A stretch of DNA of 64,000 bases from Immundisolibacter cernigliae (GCF_001697225.1 NZ_CP014671.1:496001-560000); one strand, 5' to 3'. Numbered from the stretch's first letter, positions 20,275 through 32,327 are shown. Notes: a model not told the origin generated them from the sequence alone. Translations and numbers: made by a program.

Positions 20275-23054
20275 CCGCCGCGCGCCCCGCCACCGCGCCG
20301 CCGGGCGGCGACCGGGTGGCCCGCCTGAGCGGCGTTGGCCTGCGCTACGGCAAGACCGAGGCGCTGGCCGATGTGACGCTCGATCTGCCGGGCGGTTGCA
20401 TGGTCGGCCTGATCGGCCCGGACGGCGTCGGCAAGTCGAGTCTGCTGGCGCTGGTCTCCGGCGCCCGCGCCGTCCAGACGGGACAGGTGGACGTGCTCGG
20501 CGGCGATATGGCCGATGCGCGCCATCGCCGCAGAGTCGGCCCGCGTATCGCCTACATGCCGCAGGGCCTGGGGCGGAACCTGTATCCGACGCTCTCGGTG
20601 TTCGAGAACCTCGACTTCTTCGGCCGCCTGTTCGGGCATGACGGCGGCGAACGGGCGCGCCGCATCGAGATGCTGACACAGGCCACCGGGCTCAATCCGT
20701 TTCTCGCTCGCCCGGCAGGCAAGCTGTCCGGCGGCATGAAGCAGAAGCTCGGCCTGTGCTGCGCGCTGATCCACGATCCGGACCTGCTCATCCTCGACGA
20801 GCCGACCACCGGCGTCGATCCCCTGTCACGGCGCCAGTTCTGGGAGCTGATCGCCGGCATCCGTCGTTCCCGGCCCGGCATGAGCGTGCTGGTGGCCACG
20901 GCCTACATGGAGGAGGCGGCACGCTTCGACTGGCTGGCGGCGATGGACGATGGGCGGGTGCTGGCCAGCGACACGCCCCAGGGCCTGCTGCAGAGCACGG
21001 GGACGGATTCGCTGGAGGCGGCCTTCATCCGGCTGCTGCCGGAAGACAAGCGCCGGGATCATCGGGCGGTCGAGATTCCGCCGCGGCCGCAAGACGATGG
21101 CGATACCGCGATCGAGGCCGAAGACCTGACCATGCGCTTTGGCGAGTTCACCGCGGTCGACCGGGTGAACCTGCGTGTCCCACGGGGCGAGATCTTCGGT
21201 TTTCTCGGCTCCAACGGCTGTGGCAAGACCACGACCATGAAGATGCTGACCGGCCTGCTGCCGCCGAGTGAAGGCCGGGCCTGGCTGTTCGGACACGAGG
21301 TGGACCCGCACGACCTGGCGACCCGCCGCCGCGTCGGCTACATGTCGCAGTTCTTCTCGCTCTACACCGAGCTGACGGTGCGGCAGAACCTGGAGCTGCA
21401 TGCCCGGCTGTTCCACGTGCCCGCTGCCCAGATTGCAGGGCGCGTGGACGAAATGGTCGAGCGATTCGATCTGGCCGCGGTGATCGACACCCTGCCGGAC
21501 AAGCTGCCGCTGGGCATCCGCCAGCGCCTGTCGCTGGCGGTGGCCATGATCCACAAGCCCGAGATGCTGATCCTCGACGAGCCCACCTCGGGAGTCGACC
21601 CGGTGGCGCGCGACGCCTTCTGGCGCATGCTGGTCGAGCTGTCGCGCCGCGACGGGGTGACCATCTTCATCTCCACCCACTTCATGAACGAAGCCGAGCG
21701 CTGCGACCGCATCTCGCTGATGCACGCCGGCCGGGTGCTGGTCACCGACGTGCCCGCGGCCCTGGCAGGCAAGCGCGGTGTGGGCAGCCTGGAGGACGCC
21801 TTTGTCGCCTATCTGGAAGATGCCGCAGCGCAGGACACGGGCGAGGCGCACCAGGCGAACACAAGCACTTCGCTCGATTCGATTGACGCATCGGCAGGCC
21901 ATGTCGAACCACAGGGCTGGCGGCGCCTGTTCGACCCCCGCCGCATGCTCAGCCATGCCCGGCGCGAAGGGCTGGAACTGCGCCGCGATCCCATCCGGCT
22001 GACGCTGGCGCTGCTCGGCAGCGTCATCCTGATGTTCGTGATGGGCTATGGGATCAGCCTCGATGTCGAGGATCTGACCTTCGCGGTGCTGGATCGCGAC
22101 CAGACCACCGTCAGCCGCGACTACACGCTGAACCTCGCCGGCTCCCGCTACTTCGTCGAGCGGGCGCCGATTACCGGTTATGCCGATCTGGACCGGCGCA
22201 TGCGCGAAGGCGACATCAGTCTGGCGATCGAGATCCCGCCGGGCTTCGCGCGCGACATCGCCCGCGGCCGGCGGGTCGAGATCGGTGCCTGGATCGACGG
22301 CGCCATGCCGACGCGGGGCGAGACCGTGCGCGGCTATGTGCAGGGGATTCATGCCCACTGGCTGGCAACCAGGGCGCGCGAGGCCGGCCACGGCGAGGCT
22401 TTGGCCGGGCTCGTGAATATCGAGACCCGGTTCCGCTACAACCCGGACGTCAAGAGCCTGGTGGCGATGGTGCCGGCGGTGATCCCGCTGCTGCTCATGC
22501 TGATCCCGGCCATGCTCGCGGCGCTCAGCGTGGTGCGCGAGAAGGAGCTCGGCTCGATCACCAACTTCTATGTCACGCCGACCACGCGGCTCGAATTCCT
22601 GCTCGGCAAGCAGCTCCCGTACGTGATCCTGTCCTTCCTGAGCTTCCTGCTGCTCACGCTGCTGGCGGTGACCGTCTTCGGCGTGCCGCTGAAGGGCAGC
22701 TTCCTGACGCTGGCGGCGGGCGCGCTGCTCTATGTCGGTGCCGCCACGGCCTTGGGGCTGCTGATTTCCACCTTCATGCGCAGCCAGATCGCGGCGATCT
22801 TCGGCACGGCCGTGCTCAGCATCCTGCCGGCGGCGAGCTTCTCCGGCATGATCGACCCGGTCTCGTCCCTCGAAGGGATGGGCCGACTGATCGGCGAAAT
22901 CTATCCGACCACGCATTTCCTGACGATCGCGCGCGGCACCTTCTCGAAGGCCCTCAACTTCTCCGACCTGCATGCCGCCTTTGTGCCGCTGGCGCTGGCG
23001 GTGCCGATCCTGATCGGGCTGTCCGCGGCCCTGCTCAAGAAGCAGGAGCGCTAG
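20271..23054 (+). CDS. rbbA: RbbA-like fused double-ATPase ABC transporter
   Basis: This 927-residue protein joins two ABC ATPase domains to an ABC-2-type permease domain. The first has Walker A GPDGVGKS (49-56), signature [10 protein letters not shown] and [13 protein letters not shown]. The second has GSNGCGKTT and [12 protein letters not shown] but a degenerate signature [10 protein letters not shown]. The C-terminal 370 residues hold about six hydrophobic spans and a large periplasmic loop. Size and order match RbbA, reported as a ribosome-associated ATPase in E. coli, although the context looks like an exporter. It starts at GTG 20271, overlapping the hlyD-like stop. Confidence 0.9.
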   Translation: MTAARPATAPPGGDRVARLSGVGLRYGKTEALADVTLDLPGGCMVGLIGPDGVGKSSLLALVSGARAVQTGQVDVLGGDMADARHRRRVGPRIAYMPQGLGRNLYPTLSVFENLDFFGRLFGHDGGERARRIEMLTQATGLNPFLARPAGKLSGGMKQKLGLCCALIHDPDLLILDEPTTGVDPLSRRQFWELIAGIRRSRPGMSVLVATAYMEEAARFDWLAAMDDGRVLASDTPQGLLQSTGTDSLEAAFIRLLPEDKRRDHRAVEIPPRPQDDGDTAIEAEDLTMRFGEFTAVDRVNLRVPRGEIFGFLGSNGCGKTTTMKMLTGLLPPSEGRAWLFGHEVDPHDLATRRRVGYMSQFFSLYTELTVRQNLELHARLFHVPAAQIAGRVDEMVERFDLAAVIDTLPDKLPLGIRQRLSLAVAMIHKPEMLILDEPTSGVDPVARDAFWRMLVELSRRDGVTIFISTHFMNEAERCDRISLMHAGRVLVTDVPAALAGKRGVGSLEDAFVAYLEDAAAQDTGEAHQANTSTSLDSIDASAGHVEPQGWRRLFDPRRMLSHARREGLELRRDPIRLTLALLGSVILMFVMGYGISLDVEDLTFAVLDRDQTTVSRDYTLNLAGSRYFVERAPITGYADLDRRMREGDISLAIEIPPGFARDIARGRRVEIGAWIDGAMPTRGETVRGYVQGIHAHWLATRAREAGHGEALAGLVNIETRFRYNPDVKSLVAMVPAVIPLLLMLIPAMLAALSVVREKELGSITNFYVTPTTRLEFLLGKQLPYVILSFLSFLLLTLLAVTVFGVPLKGSFLTLAAGALLYVGAATALGLLISTFMRSQIAAIFGTAVLSILPAASFSGMIDPVSSLEGMGRLIGEIYPTTHFLTIARGTFSKALNFSDLHAAFVPLALAVPILIGLSAALLKKQER

Positions 23055-23057
23055 TCC

Positions 23058-24179
23058 ATGCGCCCGGCCAATATTCTCCATCTCGGTGTCAAGGAACTGC
23101 GCAGCCTGGTACGCGACCCGATCATGCTGGTGCTGATCGTCTACGCCTTCACTCTTTCGGTCTACACGGCGGCCACGGCCATGCCGGAGACCCTCAACAA
23201 GGCGCCGATCGCGGTGGTGAACGAGGATCGCTCGCCGCTGTCATGGCGCATCGTCAGCGCCTTTTACCCGCCGTACTTTGTTCCCCCCGAGATGATCGAC
23301 CAGGCCCAGATGGATGCCCGCATGGATGCCGGCCTCGACACCTTCGCCCTCGACATCCCGCCCAACTTCCAGCGCGATCTGCTGGCGGGGCGGCGGCCCA
23401 CGATCCAGCTCAACGTCGATGCCACGCGCATGAGCCAGGCCTTCACCGGCAGCGGCTATATCCAGGCTATCGTCACCGACGAGGTGCGCAGCTTCGCGCA
23501 GCGCTACCGCGAGGTGCCCGAGCTGCCGGTCGATCTGGCGCTGCGGGTGCGCTTCAATCCCCAGCTCGACAAGTCGTGGTTCGGTGCCATCATGCAGGTC
23601 ATCAACAACGTGACCATGCTGTCCATCGTCCTCACCGGCGCCGCGCTGATCCGCGAGCGCGAGCACGGCACGATCGAGCATCTGCTGGTCATGCCGGTCA
23701 CGCCGTTGGAGATCATGACCAGCAAGGTGTGGGCGATGGGGCTGGTCGTGCTTGCCGCCACCGCCTTCGCGCTCACCGCCGTCGTGCAGGGCTGGCTGTC
23801 GGTGCCGATCCAGGGCTCGCTCGCGCTGTTCCTGGCCGGGGCGGCGCTGCATCTGTTCGCGACCACCTCGATGGGCATCTTCCTTGGCACCGTCGCCCGC
23901 TCCATGCCGCAGTTCGCCCTGCTGCTCATGCTGGTGCTGCTGCCGCTGCAGATGCTGTCCGGTGGCTCGACGCCGCGCGAGAGCATGCCGGAGGCTGTCC
24001 AGTACATCATGCTCGCCGCGCCCAACACGCATTTCGTGATGCTGGCCCAGGCGATCCTGTACCGCGGCGCGGGCTTCACCGCCGTTTGGCCGCAGTTCCT
24101 GGCCATCGCCGCCATCGGCTCGGTGCTGTTCGCCCTGGCGCTGGCGCGCTTCCGGCGCAGTCTCGCCACCATGGCCTGA
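23058..24179 (+). CDS. yhhJ: ABC-2 family permease (YhhJ-like)
   Basis: This 373-residue membrane protein has one N-terminal span (about residues 20-40), a large periplasmic domain and about five C-terminal spans, the ABC-2 permease plan. Conserved features include LVRDPIMLVLIVYAF, REREHGTIEHLLVMPVTPLE and LLPLQMLSGGSTPRESMP. It starts 3 bases after the RbbA-like gene, completing the three-gene operon. The exported substrate is unknown. Confidence 0.9.
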   Translation: MRPANILHLGVKELRSLVRDPIMLVLIVYAFTLSVYTAATAMPETLNKAPIAVVNEDRSPLSWRIVSAFYPPYFVPPEMIDQAQMDARMDAGLDTFALDIPPNFQRDLLAGRRPTIQLNVDATRMSQAFTGSGYIQAIVTDEVRSFAQRYREVPELPVDLALRVRFNPQLDKSWFGAIMQVINNVTMLSIVLTGAALIREREHGTIEHLLVMPVTPLEIMTSKVWAMGLVVLAATAFALTAVVQGWLSVPIQGSLALFLAGAALHLFATTSMGIFLGTVARSMPQFALLLMLVLLPLQMLSGGSTPRESMPEAVQYIMLAAPNTHFVMLAQAILYRGAGFTAVWPQFLAIAAIGSVLFALALARFRRSLATMA

Positions 24180-24240
24180 GAAACCGCATCCTCGGGATTT
24201 TTCGGTTCCTGAATCCTGCGGCGAGCCGGATGCGCTTCAC

Positions 24241-27200
24241 TCAACGCTTGTCGATCTTCGGCTCGGCCCAGGTGCCGGTGACCCGGTAGTGCTGTTCGGT
24301 GGCCTTGTCGATCGCGCCCTCGAAGATCTTCTGCCCCAGATAAATGGCCGCACCCACCCCGGGCGCGGCGATGGCGCCGGCCAGCGGCAGGCTGGAGGTG
24401 ACCTGCGGCACCACCAGCACCTGCACGTCCAGACTGCGGTCGACCAGGTTGGTGTGGCCGTTGAGCGTCAGGTGCGCCGCCGGGCCGCGCACGCGCAGGT
24501 TCTTCAGTTGCGCATCGCCGGCCGCCAGCTGCAGCTCGCCGTCCATGCGGTCGATGGCAAAGCCGCGCCCGAACACGTCCCGGAAATCCAGCGTCAGGCG
24601 GCGCATGACGCTGTCCAGGCTCAGGATGCCGAACAGGCGCCCGACACCGGGCTCGACGTCCGGCAGCGTGCCATTGCGCAACTGCCCGCTGACCTGGCCG
24701 CTCAGAACGGCAAAGCCGAACGCGCCCGGACTGCCCGGCCAGGACACCTGCGCCTGCACCTTGCCGCGGCCACCCCGCACCAGGTTGGCCACCCCGAAGC
24801 GCGCCAGAAATGCCCCGAAGTCCTTGAAATCCGCCGTCGCGTCCAGGCGACTCTCGGCCCGCTGAGCGGTGCCCGTCCAGCTGCCGCGGCCGCCGATGGC
24901 GCCGTACTCGCCACGCAGGTCCAGGCGGTCGAAATCGAGCCCGTCGGCGAGGCGCTGGCTGCTGAACTCGAGCGCACCGAAGTCCTCGCCGCCGTAGCGC
25001 AGGGCGCCGATCCGGCCGCGCAGCGCCGGCGCGCTGGCCGGATCCACGCCGGCGCTGTCACCGCTGCCGGCACCGTCCTGGCGCTTCATGAACAGCCGGG
25101 CCAGGTCCAGCCCGACCGTTTGCGCCTGGCCGGTGCCGCGCACGCTCACCTTGCCGGCCACGTCGGCGGCATCCAGATCGATGTCCCAGCCCTCGCTGCG
25201 CAGCACCTGCAGGCGCACGCCGGCGAAGGACTGGCCGAGGTAATCGAGCCGGTCGGCATACACATCCACCCGCGGCGCCGGCCAGGCGCCACCGGCCGCG
25301 CCGCCGAAATGCCGGCCCAGCCACGCCAACCAGGGCCCCAGTGGCAGCTGCGCGAGGCGCCCGTGCACGTTGAAGCCGGCCGGCGGCAGGCGCGTTTCGA
25401 CGCCGATCGCCAGATCGCCACGGCGCAGCGCCGTGCCGCCGCCTGCCACGGGCGCCAGATCGAGCCGCGCGGTCAGCGGCTGCGCGCTCAGCGTCACGTC
25501 CCAGGCGCGGGTCGGCGCCGCGCAGGCACACTGCGCGCGCACGTGCAGGGGCTGGCTGCGCAGCACGTCCAGCGGCGCCGGCAGCTCGCCGGTGGCCTTG
25601 GCCAGATCCAGGTTCAGGTCAAGATCCAGCTTGCCGTCGCCGCTGATATCGACTCCGCCCTGCCACGGCACGGCACCGGCGAACAGCTCTGGCCAGGGCA
25701 GGCGCAGGTAGCGGGTGATTTGCGCCGCGTCGGCCTGGCCGCGCGGCTCGACCCGCAGCCGGCTGCCCAGCGCGCTGGCCAGGTCGAACACCACCGGCCC
25801 GCCGAACAGCCGGGCCTGGACCGCCTTTGCGCTCAGGCCGCCCTGATCGAACTGCACCGCTCCGCGCAGCTCCTGCACGGTCAGTCCGCTGCCGGCGATG
25901 GTCAACGCATTTCCGGCCAGCTGCGTACTGCCGGACACCTGTGTCGACTTGACCGGACCGGTGAAGACCAGGTCGAGCTTGACCTTCGTCTGCGCCGTGC
26001 CGTCGAAGGCCAGGCGCTCGACCCGACCGCCGAAGCGGCTTGCCAGCGGCGACTGCTGCACGAAACGGAGCACATCCTGCGCCGGACCGTCGACGACGCC
26101 ATCCAGCAACAGCCGCTTGCTCGGCAGCGCCACGTCCGGAATGCGCACCTGCACGGCGCTGGCCCGGCTGTCGAGCAGCCGGCCCTCGTCCAGGCTCAGG
26201 AAAAACTCCGGTCCCCGCAGCCCGAACTGGCCGCGCCCCGCGCTCACCGCCGGCCAGCCCGCGCCGGGTTGATAGTCGAGCCCGACGTCGACAAAGCGCG
26301 CCGTGCCCAGGAACTGGCCCTGCCCGTCGCGGAACGGAAAGCGTCGCGGATCGCCCCGCAGCAGTGCCTGCACGTCGCTGAGCGTGCCGGCCTGGATGGC
26401 CTTCCTGCCCCAGTCGATGAACTTCGGCGACAGTCCGCGATCCGGCAGCAGGGCGAAGAACTCGGCCGCGGGCGCCAGCGGCGTGCCGGCCTGAATGAAC
26501 AGGTCGGGCTCGCCACCGGCCGGCAGGCTCAGCCGGCCGCGCGCTGCAAGCTCGATGTTTCCGCGGCGACCGGAAAAACCGGTCAGCTGGGTATCGATCC
26601 CGGCCGGCGACCACTGCGCGGTCAGCTCGCCCTGCGCGGCGTCCAGTTGCAGGGGCTCGGCATAGGCGCGGGGCGCATCCAGGGTCAAGTGCGGCGCACC
26701 GGCCAGGGTGAAGCTGGCCGCCGCCTCGGTCAGGCGCAGCTCGCCGGCGGCGCCGGCCAGGCCCGGCAAGGCACCGTCCGGCTGCCAGGCCAGGTCGTCC
26801 ACCTGGACAGCCAGCCGCAGCGGTCTTGGGGTAGTGCCGGCCAGGCCCGCGACGAGCCGCAGATCACGACCGCGCAGGGTCGGATCAGCGCCTGCGAGGC
26901 GCGTTGCCAGCGCGTTTTGTGGTGACGCCAGCAATGCCGCAACGGGACCGAATCGGGGCAGGTCGATCAGGCCGCCGGTCAGGGCCAGCGTGTCGCCACT
27001 GCGCTGAAGCAAGGCGCGATCCAGACGCCACAGACGCTCGCCAGACTCGGCCCGCAGGCTGTCCAGGCCGGCCATCCAGCCGTCGGCCGTGCGCTGCATC
27101 ACGCCCGACAGGTGCAGCGCATCCAGAACCAGACCGGTTTGCGCATCGGCCCGCTGCAACTCGCCCCGCCCATCAACCGCGCCGTGCAGGCGCGTGATCC

Positions 27201-27978
27201 GGCCTTCCTTCCAGCGCAGCCACAGTTCGCCGTCGAGCTCGCCGCCGAACAGGAACGGCCCCAGCGGCACACCGGCGCCGACCACCTCCCGTGCGGTCAC
27301 GTAGGCCCGTCCGTCGGTAGCGGCAAGCTCACCCGCAAGACCGCCCATCTCGGCCCGCAGCCTGAAACTGCCGCTGGCCGCCCCGCCCACGCCGACGCGC
27401 AGGTCCAGCCAGTGCCGCGCGCCGCGTCGCTGCACGGTCACGTCGGCCGGCTCCAGACGCAGCATGCGGCCGGCCTGCGTGAGGTCGGTGACATCGATCA
27501 CGGCTGCTCGCAGGCGCACCTGCGGCTGGGCCAGCAGCCAGGACGACAGCCCGTCGTCGCCGCCCTCGCCTACCTGCATGCCGCCGACCTGCCAGTGCCC
27601 GTCCGGCAGGCGCACCACGGCAAGGTGCAAGCCTTCGATCTGCAACGCGGCCAAGCGCGGCGCCCAGGCGCGCAGCGAGGCCAGCCAGTCGAAGCGCAGG
27701 CTCAGCGCCGCCACCCGCGTCACGCTGCCGTCGCTGCCAAGGACGCTGGCGTCGCGCAGGGAAATTTCCGGCGTGTTGCCGCGCAGGCCGGCGCTCAGGC
27801 CGGAGAACTGCACCGGGTATCCGAGCGCCTGGCTGACCACGGCCGCCACCTGCTCCGGTCGCTGGTCCAGCTGCGGCAGCAGCACGCGCAGTGCGCTCAG
27901 GCCCGTGGCCGTGAGTACCAGCAGCACGAACGCAGTCCACGCCAATAGCCGGTACAGACGGCCGATCAGAACGCGCAT
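24241..27978 (-). CDS. yhdP: YhdP/AsmA-like envelope protein
   Basis: This 1245-residue protein has one N-terminal membrane span (about residues 12-35) and a very long periplasmic body rich in beta-type repeats, as in the YhdP/TamB/AsmA bridge-like proteins. These are implicated in phospholipid movement to the outer membrane. The C-terminal region VRGPAAHLTLNGHTNLVDRS and the end TEQHYRVTGTWAEPKIDKR are family features. It is the last gene of the long minus-strand block, 33 bases after rlmH, and convergent with the yhhJ-like gene. Confidence 0.93.
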   Translation of the reverse strand: MRVLIGRLYRLLAWTAFVLLVLTATGLSALRVLLPQLDQRPEQVAAVVSQALGYPVQFSGLSAGLRGNTPEISLRDASVLGSDGSVTRVAALSLRFDWLASLRAWAPRLAALQIEGLHLAVVRLPDGHWQVGGMQVGEGGDDGLSSWLLAQPQVRLRAAVIDVTDLTQAGRMLRLEPADVTVQRRGARHWLDLRVGVGGAASGSFRLRAEMGGLAGELAATDGRAYVTAREVVGAGVPLGPFLFGGELDGELWLRWKEGRITRLHGAVDGRGELQRADAQTGLVLDALHLSGVMQRTADGWMAGLDSLRAESGERLWRLDRALLQRSGDTLALTGGLIDLPRFGPVAALLASPQNALATRLAGADPTLRGRDLRLVAGLAGTTPRPLRLAVQVDDLAWQPDGALPGLAGAAGELRLTEAAASFTLAGAPHLTLDAPRAYAEPLQLDAAQGELTAQWSPAGIDTQLTGFSGRRGNIELAARGRLSLPAGGEPDLFIQAGTPLAPAAEFFALLPDRGLSPKFIDWGRKAIQAGTLSDVQALLRGDPRRFPFRDGQGQFLGTARFVDVGLDYQPGAGWPAVSAGRGQFGLRGPEFFLSLDEGRLLDSRASAVQVRIPDVALPSKRLLLDGVVDGPAQDVLRFVQQSPLASRFGGRVERLAFDGTAQTKVKLDLVFTGPVKSTQVSGSTQLAGNALTIAGSGLTVQELRGAVQFDQGGLSAKAVQARLFGGPVVFDLASALGSRLRVEPRGQADAAQITRYLRLPWPELFAGAVPWQGGVDISGDGKLDLDLNLDLAKATGELPAPLDVLRSQPLHVRAQCACAAPTRAWDVTLSAQPLTARLDLAPVAGGGTALRRGDLAIGVETRLPPAGFNVHGRLAQLPLGPWLAWLGRHFGGAAGGAWPAPRVDVYADRLDYLGQSFAGVRLQVLRSEGWDIDLDAADVAGKVSVRGTGQAQTVGLDLARLFMKRQDGAGSGDSAGVDPASAPALRGRIGALRYGGEDFGALEFSSQRLADGLDFDRLDLRGEYGAIGGRGSWTGTAQRAESRLDATADFKDFGAFLARFGVANLVRGGRGKVQAQVSWPGSPGAFGFAVLSGQVSGQLRNGTLPDVEPGVGRLFGILSLDSVMRRLTLDFRDVFGRGFAIDRMDGELQLAAGDAQLKNLRVRGPAAHLTLNGHTNLVDRSLDVQVLVVPQVTSSLPLAGAIAAPGVGAAIYLGQKIFEGAIDKATEQHYRVTGTWAEPKIDKR

Positions 27979-28011
27979 GGCCGCGGTGCAGTGGATCGGG
28001 CAGGCACCGGC

Positions 28012-28485
28012 TCAGTGCTCCCGGTGATACGGCAGCTTGTGCAGCAGGCTCCAGGCGCGGTACAGCTGCTCGGCCACCAGCACCCGCGCCAGCATGTGCG
28101 GAAAGGTCAGCCGCGACAGCGACCAGCTGGCCCGGGCGCGAGCGCGTACGCCCGGACCAAAACCGTCGGCGCCGCCGATCAGCAGCGCCAGCGGCCCGCC
28201 GTGCTCCAGCCAACCGGAAAAGGCATCGGCCAGGGCTTCGGAATCGTATTGCTCACCCCGCGAGTCGAGCAGCACCGGCCAGGCACTGTCCGGCAACGCC
28301 GCCAGCAGGCGGGCGTCTTCCTGCGCCAGTGCGGCGGCGAGGCCACCTGCGCTGCGCCGGGCCGGCGGGATTTCCTTCAGCTCCACCTTCAGGCGTCGCC
28401 CGAAACGGCTCAGATAATCGCCACAGGCGGCGCTGACCCAGGCCGGCGGTCGGTGGCCGACCGCCAGAATCAGCACCTGGCTCAC
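28012..28485 (-). CDS. rlmH: 23S rRNA pseudouridine-1915 N3-methyltransferase
   Basis: This 157-residue SPOUT-class methyltransferase modifies pseudouridine 1915 in 23S rRNA helix 69. Conserved features are LILAVGHRPPAWV near the N-terminus, LLDSRGEQYDSEALA, the knot motif LALLIGGADGFGP and the terminal EQLYRAWSLLHKLPYHR. The GTG start at 28485 overlaps the rsfS stop in a GTGA arrangement. The frame extends far upstream, but family length supports the GTG. Confidence 0.96.
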   Translation of the reverse strand: MSQVLILAVGHRPPAWVSAACGDYLSRFGRRLKVELKEIPPARRSAGGLAAALAQEDARLLAALPDSAWPVLLDSRGEQYDSEALADAFSGWLEHGGPLALLIGGADGFGPGVRARARASWSLSRLTFPHMLARVLVAEQLYRAWSLLHKLPYHREH

Positions 28486-28850
28486 GCGCCGTCGCCGGCC
28501 TGCTCTGCCTTGGGCCGACCCGGCCGCGCCGACCACAGGTCTTCGAGGCGGTACAGGGCGCGCGTCTGCGGCAGCATCACGTGCAGCACCAGGTCGACCA
28601 GGTCCACCAGCACCCATTCGGCGCCGCTGTCGCCTTCCATGCCCAGCACCGGGTAACCGGCGGCCTTGGCGGCGTCGCGGGCGGATTCGGCCAGGGCCCG
28701 CACATGGCGGCTCGAGGTGCCGCTGGCAACCACCATGACGGAGGTGAGACTGGTCAGCTGGCTGACGTCGAGCACCGTCACGTCGACGGCTTTGAGTTCT
28801 TCGAGTGCGCTGAGCACCACGGCCTGCAGGCCGGCCAAGTCTTGCGGCAT
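28482..28850 (-). CDS. rsfS: Ribosome silencing factor RsfS
   Basis: RsfS binds ribosomal protein L14 and blocks subunit joining when nutrients fall. The 122-residue product shows the family core: LKAVDVTVLDVSQLTSLTSV, VASGTSSRHVRALAES, then GDSGAEWVLVDLVDLVLHV and the YRLEDLW end. It lies 3 bases after nadD and overlaps rlmH by four bases, a neighbourhood conserved in many bacteria. Confidence 0.96.
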   Translation of the reverse strand: MPQDLAGLQAVVLSALEELKAVDVTVLDVSQLTSLTSVMVVASGTSSRHVRALAESARDAAKAAGYPVLGMEGDSGAEWVLVDLVDLVLHVMLPQTRALYRLEDLWSARPGRPKAEQAGDGA

Positions 28851-28853
28851 GTT

Positions 28854-29516
28854 TCAGTCGGTATAGAGGTGATGGCGGCGAATGTACCGCAGGCAACTGT
28901 CGGTCACGAGAAAGCGCACGCTGCGCCCGGCGCGCAGCGCGGCCCGCACGCGGGTGGCGGAAATGTCCAGCGGCGGCAGTGCCTGACGCCACACCAGACC
29001 CGCCGGCGACGCGGCCAGCGCCTGCGCGCTGTCGGCCCAGCGGCCGGCCACGGCCCGGGCGAGCGCGGGCGGCAATTCCTGGATCGGCGCGGCCACCGGC
29101 GGACGCTGCATGACCACCAGGTGGGCCAGTTCGAACAGCTCCTGCCAGCGGTGCCAGGTGGTGAGCCCCACAAAGGCGTCTTCGCCGACCAGCAGGCACA
29201 GCGGCCGCCGGCCAAGCTGCGCCCGCAGGCCGGTCAGCGTATCGACCGTATAGGACGGCCCGGCACGCTCGAGTTCCCGATCATCCACGGTAAGGCCGGC
29301 CACGCCGCGCACCGCCAGGCGCAGCATGGCCAGGCGCTGGGCGGCGCTTGCCGCCGGTTGCGGGCGGTGTGGCGGCACGTGGGCCGGCACCAGGCGTACC
29401 TGCGCCAGATCCAGCGCATCGCGGATTTCGATCGCCGCCCGCAGATGGCCGACGTGCACCGGGTCGAAGGTGCCGCCCAGGATGCCGACCGGTCGCAAGC
29501 GGCGGCGCCCGCGCAC
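28854..29516 (-). CDS. nadD: Nicotinate-nucleotide adenylyltransferase
   Basis: NadD makes deamido-NAD from nicotinate mononucleotide and ATP. Visible motifs are GILGGTFDPVHVGHL (nucleotidyltransferase GxFxPxHxGH), VPAHVPPHR, the substrate segment LVGEDAFVGLTTWHRW and the C-terminal ISATRVRAALRAG. The frame is open far upstream into proA on the same strand, so a non-ATG start is required: GTG at 29516, 11 bases after the proA stop, gives 220 residues; TTG at 29498 is an alternative. Confidence 0.94.
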   Translation of the reverse strand: MRGRRRLRPVGILGGTFDPVHVGHLRAAIEIRDALDLAQVRLVPAHVPPHRPQPAASAAQRLAMLRLAVRGVAGLTVDDRELERAGPSYTVDTLTGLRAQLGRRPLCLLVGEDAFVGLTTWHRWQELFELAHLVVMQRPPVAAPIQELPPALARAVAGRWADSAQALAASPAGLVWRQALPPLDISATRVRAALRAGRSVRFLVTDSCLRYIRRHHLYTD

Positions 29517-29527
29517 GGCGGCGGCCG

Positions 29528-30781
<1,254 letters not shown>

Positions 30782-30783
30782 GG

Positions 30784-31794
30784 TCAGCTCCGCTGTGGGT
30801 GGGCGGGAGATTGTCCAGCCGCTCTGGCGGGACCGGCCATGCGCAGCGCCAGCGCCGTCAGTGCCTGCCAGGGCTCGACACCGCCGCCGACGCCCTTGTT
30901 GGCACGATCGACCTGCGCCGCCTGCGCCAGCAGGCCCTGCCAGGCGGCCGGCGGGCGGCGGCGGGCGGCGCGCTCGATCAGCTCGCGCCGACGTGGCGGC
31001 TGGCCGAAGCTGTTGCCGTCGATCAGCCGCTGCAGGTCCTGCGTCAGCTGCCACAGGGCCAGGATGGGCGTCTCGCCGGAGTCCTTCAGGTGCGCCAGCG
31101 CGCGGGTCAGGCGCTGGCGGTCGCCGGCCAGCACCGCATCGGCCAGATCCCGCGTCGCGTAGCGCGTGCTGTCACCGACCGCCTGCAGCACGCCGTCACG
31201 GTCCAGCGCACCGCCCGGCGGCGCCAGCAGGGCCAGCTTGTCCAGTTCCTGCGCGGCGGCCAGCAGGTTGCCTTCGGTCAGGTCGGCCAGCAGTGCGGCC
31301 GCCGGTTCGTCCAGAATCAGGCCCAGCCCACGCGCCCGGGCCACCAGCCAGCGCGGCAGCGCGGCGACCTCCAGCGGCCAGGCATACATGACCACTCCGA
31401 CCCGATCGCAGGCCGCGAACCAGGCGCTGTCGCGCGTGCGCTTGTCGAAACCGTCACCGGTCAGCAGCAGCAGCACGTCCGGCGGCGGCGCGGCGAGGTA
31501 GTCGCACAAGGCCGCAATACCGTCCTCGGCCAGCTTGCCGCTGCCAACGCGCAGTTCGATCAGGCGCCGCTGCGCGAACAGCGACAGGCTGGCCGCCTCG
31601 CCGCGCAGCAGGCTCCAGTCGAAGCCACGCTCGACCTCGTGCACCACCCGCTCGTCATAACCGGCCGCCCGCGCCGCACTGCGCACGGCAGTGGCGGCAT
31701 CGGCCACCAACAAGGGCTCCTCGCCCGCCAGCAGGTACACCGGCGCCAGGCCGCGGGCCAGGGCCGCGGGCAGCTGCTCCGGTTTCAGCGGCAC
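30784..31794 (-). CDS. holA: DNA polymerase III subunit delta
   Basis: HolA opens the beta sliding clamp as part of the clamp loader. The 336-residue product begins with the family pattern [18 protein letters not shown] and contains [32 protein letters not shown] and [22 protein letters not shown] start at 31794 is preferred since the longer frame runs back through lptE. It follows lptE by 7 bases, a common gammaproteobacterial pair. Confidence 0.93.
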   Translation of the reverse strand: MPLKPEQLPAALARGLAPVYLLAGEEPLLVADAATAVRSAARAAGYDERVVHEVERGFDWSLLRGEAASLSLFAQRRLIELRVGSGKLAEDGIAALCDYLAAPPPDVLLLLTGDGFDKRTRDSAWFAACDRVGVVMYAWPLEVAALPRWLVARARGLGLILDEPAAALLADLTEGNLLAAAQELDKLALLAPPGGALDRDGVLQAVGDSTRYATRDLADAVLAGDRQRLTRALAHLKDSGETPILALWQLTQDLQRLIDGNSFGQPPRRRELIERAARRRPPAAWQGLLAQAAQVDRANKGVGGGVEPWQALTALALRMAGPARAAGQSPAHPQRS

Positions 31795-31801
31795 GGCCGA
31801 A

Positions 31802-32296
31802 TCAGCCCAGGCGCGCCGCCAGGCGCCGCATGATCTGCTGCACCGCCTGGTCCTGCAGCTCCAGGCGGCCGGCGCTCTGCTCGCTCTGGCTGCCGAGCAC
31901 GTTGGTTTCGTCGTAGCTGACATCGCGCAGCAGCTCGACGGTCTGCGGCGCGACCAGGAAGCTGCCGTCCCGCTTTCGCAGCTCGAAACCCAGGGTGTAG
32001 CGCAGCTCGTGCTCGCGCACGCGGGCGTCGGTGCCCACGGACAGCACCCGCGTGTCGAATCTCGGGTTGCTGATCTGCAGCACCGCATCGGCGGCCGTGG
32101 CGTCCTCGACCAGGCGCACGCCGCGGCTGGCCAGCGTGCGCTGCAGGCGGTGGCGCAGGTCGTAGTCGTAGCCCGGCACGTCGATGAACACCGCCCCCAC
32201 CGTGGCCGGCAGCTGGTAGTTGCCGCGCACGTGAAAGCCGCAGCCGGACATCAGCAACAGTGCGGCCAGGGCCGGAAAAAAGAGAAATCGGCGCAT
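31802..32296 (-). CDS. lptE: LPS-assembly lipoprotein LptE
   Basis: LptE is the lipoprotein plug of the LptD outer-membrane LPS translocon. The 164-residue product has a lipoprotein signal peptide with lipobox LMSGC, then GFHVRGNYQLP, typical of LptE. The C-terminal amphipathic part ends LQDQAVQQIMRRLAARL. It follows leuS by 31 bases and precedes holA, as in E. coli. Confidence 0.94.
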   Translation of the reverse strand: MRRFLFFPALAALLLMSGCGFHVRGNYQLPATVGAVFIDVPGYDYDLRHRLQRTLASRGVRLVEDATAADAVLQISNPRFDTRVLSVGTDARVREHELRYTLGFELRKRDGSFLVAPQTVELLRDVSYDETNVLGSQSEQSAGRLELQDQAVQQIMRRLAARLG

Positions 32297-32327
32297 GGAT
32301 CAGTTCACCCGGTGTTCAGTCGACAGT

